Below, one piece after another: positions 59,801-64,000 of a stretch of DNA of 64,000 nt. Position numbers and translations under genes: made by a program. This stretch comes from Escallonia rubra (taxonomy: Eukaryota > Streptophyta > Magnoliopsida > Escalloniales > Escalloniaceae). Positions within the stretch are counted from its first letter, which is position 1; every line of letters starts with the position of its first letter. The notes below the pieces were generated by a model that saw only the letters and a list, made by a program, of their open reading frames with translations, made no database searches and had not been told where the DNA came from. The DNA lies in the NCBI GenBank assembly GCA_033065855.1, contig JAVXUO010002663.1, positions 62,001 through 126,000 of the forward strand, in the 5' to 3' direction.

Positions 59801-62376
59801 TTATAGACAAAGTGACTTGGGTGAGAGTAATAGTTAAGCTCTCAATCTGTTTGCCGTATCTTTGTTCTCTCCCCCTCTCTTCCTTCATTGTTATGAGAAC
59901 CCTAGAATCAGATTTTGACTTGGCATCATAGAAATTGTTAGTTTTACTTTTCTTGTGCATGACGAACGGGGGAACTAGCCTGAAAAATCAAGACAGACCG
60001 TTCAGACGACTGATAATGTTAGCCTTTCCATATTTTTTAAGAACTTTTAGGGGCAGTTTGTATAGCTTGTATATAATTCTGGGGAAGGCGGAAACCAACG
60101 TTTTCCAGATCTGGGCCTTATACTGTGTTGTTTCTGCTTGGATTCCAGTTCCTTCAACTGATCTCCTTTATGACTCCTTAACCAGTCCCAAATCATCTTT
60201 GTGAAGAGTTTTTAGTTTCATAATCTTTCAAAGGAGATTTGCTATTGTGGCTACCACTGCCCTGTTGTTTAGGTGTCTTTTCTGAGCATTTTGTGGCTGT
60301 TTGAAGTGGCTTTGTTGTCCATATATGCTCCTTAGTTGAGTTTGTTGGCTCTTTGTTTGTGGTAGTTGCTGGATTCTCCATTTTACTTAACATTTGGTGC
60401 CATTTTTTGGACTGAAACATGTCACAAGTTGGTATTACATCCTTCGGGGTTGGGATGAGCAACGTGAGTCAATCTGAGACTCTTGGTAAAAATGCGACAT
60501 TCCAAGTTTTCCCTAGACAGTGGGATGGTAGCAATCTTTTGACCCGCTTATTTAAGTTGTCTATGAGGCTAAAAGGACGTCAGGGATATTCTTGGTGAGA
60601 TAAAAAATTCGACGACATCTGGAGCACCACTTGAGAAATAGAGGGCCGTTCTTTGGCTATTAGTTGACTACTTTTCATGCAGCCTAAATACCCCGTGGTT
60701 ATCTGTTTCTAAAAACAGATAACGATGGGGTATGGAGTGCAGCCTCTCAAACTTACTCTCCATTCTAGTAGACCTAGAATGCAAAATTATAGACCCATCA
60801 TATTTTCTTACTAATTTTGAAGGTAACTAAACTAATAGACCTCCCAAATAACTTTGTTATCTTCCATCACAATCCAAAACCACAGCTCCTAAACCATGGG
60901 AGACAAGTCCGGCTGCATCTGGGCGCAACCGCAGCTCCCTTAGCTTCACCGCCGGCAGCCCATACCACCCTTGAAAATCATCCCGGTGTCACTAGTAGAT
61001 CCATCGTCTGCAACATCATTGACGATATGGAAGAGTGGGGATTTGACAGATCTATGGTAACAGGATTTACATTTATGATAGCAGATGAACTAAAAGGATC
61101 CAAATATGATTTGGTCCAGATCATTATTCTGACGTACGAACATTTCGTCAACACCCGAGTTTTGGTGTACAGGCTCTTTACTTTGTGGAATTTCAACTTG
61201 AATAAAACTGACGATAGGTCTGAGCTTTTTAGAGTTTGTAAAGATCTAAATGCTACGAGGGTTTTGAGGAAGTACAAAATTTGCTAAAATGGTCAAGGGA
61301 CAGAGAAGTTATGAAAGGAAGTCAGTACCGTGGTGATTTCAGTCAGCGTTCAGACCCCAAGTAGTCTGAACTGCTCTATGCCCTATACAGAGAGATTGGG
61401 GCTCTGAGAGGGAGAGGGGGAGGACGGACGCGAATACTGTCTTGCAATAGGGAGCATCATATTCTTTAGTAATACTGCATGTCCCGATATTCTATTCTGT
61501 TTTTATGTACCTCAAATATTCTGAGCTACAAAGAACCCTACAGATACTATTCATCAAAGATATTACATAATTTTCCAAACTCTCGATTTTTTTTTTCTTT
61601 TTTCCGGTTAAGAAATCTCTTATGATTCATCTTAAAACGTTCTTCATAGGCAGGGTAAGATTTCAAAATTCCCAGAGTAGAACATTCCAGTGACTGACAT
61701 ATGTTATTCCCCATGAACCATTACATTAAGTAGACAATGTAAAGAGAAAACCAACATTTTTTTCCCTATCATGGCCTGTGATAAATGCTATTGTCGAACC
61801 ACTTTTTGTTGCTCTTTAAGAAGTTTAGGGCCCCTAAGCATGTATCACATTGTAATTGACAACATAGGAAATTGACACACGTAGTCTCCCATCTGTTTTA
61901 TATGCCTTTTGTATTACAAGTAATTAGCGGGGATGAGGTCCTTTAGTCCTGTTATCTGCTCACTTTTATTACTTTGCTTGGTCCCAGATGTATCATGGAA
62001 AAATTTGGTGGAGAATCCCTATGAATGGTGGGACAACAGATCAAAGAAGGTAACATTTTCAGTTCAGTGAATGTTCTGCACTTTCTGTTTGCGGTGTTTT
62101 GGGGGCCGATGGGGGTCGCTGGTTAAGGAAAACGATGAATCCTGGCTTATCTGCAGTTGTGATCATTCCTGTTACGTGTCTTTGTATGTTTCCTCCTCTA
62201 AATTACAGTTTCACGTGTAGGTCAATGCAAAATCTCCGGACTTTAAACACAAAGTAACAGGCAAAGCTTTATGGCTCAGCAGCTCACCCGTTTGGGCATT
62301 GACCAAGTTGCCGCCTATTAAAGCGGACCAAAATGATGCTACCTACAAGACAAGGACGCCAAAAGCCCGAACATAG
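40697..62376 (+). CDS. Organellar single-stranded DNA-binding protein, OSB family
   Basis: Seven exons with GT-AG borders and phases that all fit: 40697-41055, 45718-45856, 55349-55445, 59270-59376, 59460-59607, 61988-62049, 62221-62376. The 1068-nt CDS gives 355 residues with no stop. Residues 1-50 are rich in Arg, Ser and Ala and almost lack acids, as in organelle transit peptides. An OB-fold SSB domain follows (about 72-166; [13 protein letters not shown], then [17 protein letters not shown]). Two PDF motifs, the mark of OSB proteins, lie at about 212-258 and 286-335 ([11 protein letters not shown] and [11 protein letters not shown], each with PDFKHKV and ALWL). Known OSB proteins bind single-stranded DNA in mitochondria or plastids, and OSB1 restrains ectopic mtDNA recombination. 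Intron 2 is 9.5 kb and full of repeats. Which OSB it equals cannot be told. Confidence 0.93.
41788..41955. repeat. (GA)n microsatellite in OSB intron 1
   Basis: About 165 bases of purine-only GA/GGGA repeats. The Ser/Leu/Pro-rich ORF on the other strand comes from this repeat and is not a gene. Confidence 0.95.
42707..43051 (-). pseudogene. L1-type LINE reverse transcriptase fragment
   Basis: On the minus strand the frame reads [20 protein letters not shown] followed by [19 protein letters not shown], the well-known end of the reverse transcriptase part in plant L1 LINE ORF2. It is only about 115 codons, is truncated at both ends, and lies antisense in OSB intron 1. Confidence 0.88.
44194..44982. 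mobile_element. TIR MITE with TTA duplication (789 bp)
   Basis: Begins TAGCCTGTTTGCGAGT and ends ACTCACAAACAGGCTA; TTA flanks both sides (44191-44193 and 44983-44985). The interior has GA-rich and TTTCTC-rich arms that are roughly complementary. The 3-bp TTA target suggests PIF/Harbinger, but the superfamily is not certain. Confidence 0.75.
46590..46920. mobile_element. hAT-like MITE (331 bp)
   Basis: Perfect 17-bp inverted ends, CTATGTTACATGGACTC. Flanks CATAAGGG (46582-46589) and CATAAGTG (46921-46928) match at 7 of 8. Confidence 0.85.
47535..48078 (+). pseudogene. Captured fragment of a JJJ1-type DnaJ co-chaperone gene
   Basis: The frame from the ATG at 47535 reads [13 protein letters not shown], then [34 protein letters not shown] and [15 protein letters not shown], the J domain and following region of JJJ1/DNAJC21-like ribosome-biogenesis co-chaperones. 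The HPD triad that activates Hsp70 is HLD here (47652-47660). TAG stops lie at 47709-47711 and 47781-47783, both where Gln is expected. A small shift near 48040 is followed by [11 protein letters not shown], which continues the family. No intron is present in the piece. It cannot make a working co-chaperone. Confidence 0.88.
48151..48369 (+). pseudogene. Captured N-terminal exon of a glycosyltransferase-like membrane protein
   Basis: From ATG 48151 the frame gives a basic head ([14 protein letters not shown]) and one clear membrane anchor ([20 protein letters not shown]) followed by FLPGSV. This pattern recalls the N-terminus of plant UDP-glycosyltransferase-superfamily type II membrane proteins like Arabidopsis At5g04480. 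A splice donor (ACG|GTGAGA) at 48369/48370 suggests capture of genomic DNA at an exon end. No catalytic domain is present. The frame stays open to 48450. The family call is from memory. Confidence 0.65.
48798..51349. mobile_element. hAT-like element interrupted by a nested repeat
   Basis: Left end TATGAAGCACCGGTGCGG and right end CCGTGCTTCTTAGC form an imperfect inverted repeat; subterminal GGGTGCGG and its complement recur. Flanks TGAGAACC (48790-48797) and TGAGAACT (51350-51357) match at 7 of 8. Removing the 1.8-kb insert at 49252-51047 leaves about 0.76 kb. A GAA/AAG-rich run lies at 48970-49050. Confidence 0.75.
49252..51047. repeat. Nested long repeat, probable solo LTR (1796 bp)
   Basis: Begins TGTCACGCCCCGACCCGGAG and ends GGGGTCTTACA. 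The first 33 bp are duplicated in tandem (second start at 49285). A related TGTCACGACCC start occurs at 63356. Another short internal repeat: ACGTTAACCTAAGCACG at about 49879 and 49953. No coding domain and no clear target duplication. Confidence 0.5.
51900..53640. repeat. TIR-like repeat block with GCTGGCAA ends
   Basis: GCTGGCAACTT at about 51917, the palindrome TTGCCAGCGCTGGCAA at 52336-52351 and GTTGCCAGCACTTGC at about 53615 look like termini of one or two related TIR elements, with GGCCGTCCAC words near the outer ends. A 19-bp palindrome CGCTACATATTATGTAGCG is at 52262-52280 and has a diverged inverted partner near 52187. Borders are not resolved. Confidence 0.45.
52520..53010 (+). pseudogene. 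LINE ORF2 C-terminal fragment (zf-RVT type)
   Basis: In shifting plus frames: [15 protein letters not shown] near 52535, then [20 protein letters not shown] and [13 protein letters not shown] up to about 52890. This is the segment after the reverse transcriptase in plant L1 LINEs that ends in the zinc-binding domain. Several shifts and stops are present. It lies in OSB intron 2, opposite in strand to the LINE piece at 42707-43051. Confidence 0.72.
55446..59269 (+). other. OSB intron 3 (3.8 kb), no gene
   Basis: Donor GT at 55446 and acceptor AG at 59268-59269. AT-rich with a long T-run at about 58286-58302. ORFs inside are short and show no domain. Confidence 0.7.
60453..61400 (+). pseudogene. 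Unrecognised coding-like fragment inside OSB intron 5
   Basis: I do not recognise the family. A frame from ATG 60453 ([20 protein letters not shown]) shifts near 60590 and continues ([14 protein letters not shown]). After a hairpin-bearing gap, the open frame 60817-61287 (156 codons) has a protein-like helical stretch ([20 protein letters not shown], then [11 protein letters not shown]). A further piece near 61355 reads [17 protein letters not shown]. The stops and shifts suggest a decayed gene or retroposed or captured copy. It could also be chance in part. No function is proposed. Confidence 0.35.
60689..60732. repeat. 44-bp hairpin in OSB intron 5
   Basis: TACCCCGTGGTTATCTGTTT and AAACAGATAACGATGGGGTA are reverse complements except for about two bases, with a 4-base loop. 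It could be two abutting TIRs or a folded-back end. Confidence 0.8.
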
Positions 62377-63355
62377 TTTATGTTGCTTGGCATGGAGAAG
62401 ACAAATTCTACCAGAGCTTTTTATACTGCTTGGTGCTGTATTTCGTCCTGCATTATATAATTTTGAGCAGATGGGATTTGGCACTCCGGACATAGAAACG
62501 GCCGCATATCAGGTTTCCTCTTTAACCAATTGAAGTAACTCTCAGTTGTGATTTGGGTCTCTTAACTAGCCTGATGAAAAAGACTACTAAGGAAGTTGAA
62601 ATGGCACTATCCTCCCCTGTTTTGTTATACAGAGGAAGTTGACTTTTTGTTGTTCATTACTCGTTTGTCCTTTTAGGTTACGCATATGTCAATGAAAAAC
62701 ACAGGTTTTTTTTGTTTAGAGGATATATGCATTTGTGAGAAGTCTATTTTTTCCTCTTAACAAGTTAAAAACTGCGTTAGCCCAATATTATATTAGCCTG
62801 AATATTCAGTAACTTTTAGGGACGACTCAACTCATTCTCTTTCATTTCTTTATCCTTTCATAACTGTTGCCGCCGATACCACTGCCCAAACCACCAACAT
62901 CACCACCGTCCTATTTCAGTGCTGCCGCCACTACCCAATGCAACAACACCCAATTAAATGCCCCAATGTTGCCACCACCATACTGGAAAGTTGCCTCCAT
63001 GCCTCGTCCCTCCTAAATACCCAAATGGATTATTTGGTGAGAGAATATGTTGAAGAGAGAATTAATCAAAAGGCCAAAATGTTTTCTTAGTCAGAAAAAA
63101 CAGTATAATAACTTAAAGTACACAATTTTACACATAGTTATTAACACCGTCGTGCGTTTTTTATTGAATTTGTGCCACTTCGCTTGTGTGGATTGAGTAC
63201 TTTTGTGGCGGAGGTCATGGTTAAGGCAATAAATAACAATGGTCTACAAATTTGGCCTTTGCTCTCCAATAGCTGATTTGGGCAGTTAGGTTTCTCTGTG
63301 CTGTATTTGGAAATTGGGTTCTCCAATGTATGAGTTTAGGTCTGTACTTATTGTG
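62377..63355. other. 3' flank of OSB, no gene recognised
   Basis: Contains the presumed 3' UTR and a CCACCA-rich patch (62865-63010). No clear polyadenylation signal could be chosen. ORFs on both strands are short. Confidence 0.45.
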
Positions 63356-63782
63356 TCACGACCCAAACCCACGGGTAGGCCCGTGAGCTAGATCCGTGAC
63401 TGGCCGTAGATTCATTTGGACATCCATTTAGGGATCTGACGGGCCTTATTAAAACCTGTATACAAATCTAGAGCCATGCATTTAACTAACACCTTAATAA
63501 GACTTCTAAAGTAGTACTTATAGATCTTTCCATAAAACTGTCTCTACTTAATTCCTCCATAAATGACTAACATAAATCATCAAAAACCTCGTGGAGATCT
63601 AAGCTCCAAACAATTCTCAAAACATAAACAAAGTAGTACTACAATTTCTCAAAAGGCTTAAATTAATTCCCTAACAAGTATCTCCTTCGACTCCATCCTC
63701 ATTACCCTCATAATACTCAGGTTCATCTAAGTGATCACCTCAAAAACATTTATATAAGGGTGAGCTGGGGCCTAGTAAGTAC
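63356..63782. repeat. Start of a TGTCACGACCC repeat (LTR-like)
   Basis: TGTCACGACCCAAACCCACG at 63356 resembles the start of the repeat at 49252. A GATCACCTC ... GGGTGAGCTGGGGCCTAGTAAG block (63736-63779) resembles those in the other long repeats. The rest lies beyond the MITE or outside the window. Confidence 0.5.
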
Positions 63783-64000
63783 TAGGGGTGAGCATTTAAA
63801 CCGCTGAAACCGTGAAAACCGAACCAACCAATCTGTCTATTTCCAAATCGATCTAAAAATCAATCGGTTTGTTTTTTTTTTTCCCAAACCGTACATTTGG
63901 TTCGGTTCAGATTTTTTAGAAACCGCATAAACTGAACTAACCATATATATATATATATATATATATATGGGAGCTGATCCGTTGAGAGCGTGGGCAAAAT
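63783..64000. mobile_element. hAT-like MITE, left end only
   Basis: Begins TAGGGGTGAGCATTTAAACC with AACCG/CGGTT-rich subterminal sequence, the same family as 32344 and 36518. It contains a (TA)n tract at 63942-63968. The right end lies outside the window, so the expected target copy GTAAGTAC (63775-63782) cannot be confirmed. Confidence 0.7.

Larger units (their letters stand above)
59608..61987 (+). other. OSB intron 5 (2.4 kb)
   Basis: Donor GT at 59608 and acceptor AG at 61986-61987. It contains the unrecognised coding-like segment at 60453-61400 and a hairpin at 60689-60732. Confidence 0.75.

Noticed and set aside
62284-62533. ORFs on both strands over the last OSB exon
   Set aside because: Shadow frames of exon 7, which has clear PDF-motif sequence in the plus frame ending at 62376.

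Overview
This is a stretch of flowering-plant nuclear DNA, most likely from a woody or otherwise repeat-rich dicot or magnoliid. The evidence is split genes with GT-AG introns, a TPS-a type terpene synthase gene structure, an organellar single-stranded DNA-binding (OSB) gene that is plant-specific, Copia, Gypsy and LINE remains, many hAT-like MITEs, and an endogenous caulimovirid of Florendovirus type. No bacterial operon, CRISPR array, rRNA or tRNA gene is visible. I did not find a new enzymatic or defence system. What stands out is well-resolved genome archaeology: target-site duplications (TSDs), nested insertions, gene capture and a viral integration whose ends can be read.

Layout. 1-3563: 3' part of a decayed Copia element (pol in one frame with three stops, then a complete 3' LTR). 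3564-6206: a Gypsy-type LTR cut by the Copia element and by a hAT-like insertion. 6207-9645 (minus): a sesquiterpene-type terpene synthase pseudogene whose last exon was cut by that LTR; it also has a frameshift and a 129-bp duplication of the DDxxD exon. 10466-18056: a near full-length endogenous pararetrovirus lying between two (TA)n tracts and ending at its own tRNA primer-binding site. 18080-21100: AT-rich, non-coding. 21110-25565: nested long LTRs. 25566-29526 (minus): a degenerate Ty3/Gypsy chromovirus. 29527-31573: another long TGTAAC...GTTACA repeat. 31574-39540: transposon debris, three TIR elements with 8-bp TSDs, a tandem hairpin array and an intact TRIM (38198-39533).

40697-62376 (plus): the one gene that looks intact, an OSB protein of 355 residues in seven exons spread over 21.7 kb. 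Its introns hold LINE fragments, MITEs and a Pack-MULE (47172-48556) that captured pieces of two host genes, a JJJ1-type DnaJ gene and a glycosyltransferase-like gene. 62377-64000: 3' flank and the starts of two further repeats.

Functional reading. OSB proteins act in mitochondria or plastids, where they bind single-stranded DNA and restrain recombination. The terpene synthase is broken. The viral and transposon genes are all interrupted. I see no functional link between the neighbours. Exon borders were placed by hand from splice consensus and family knowledge, and no database search was run.
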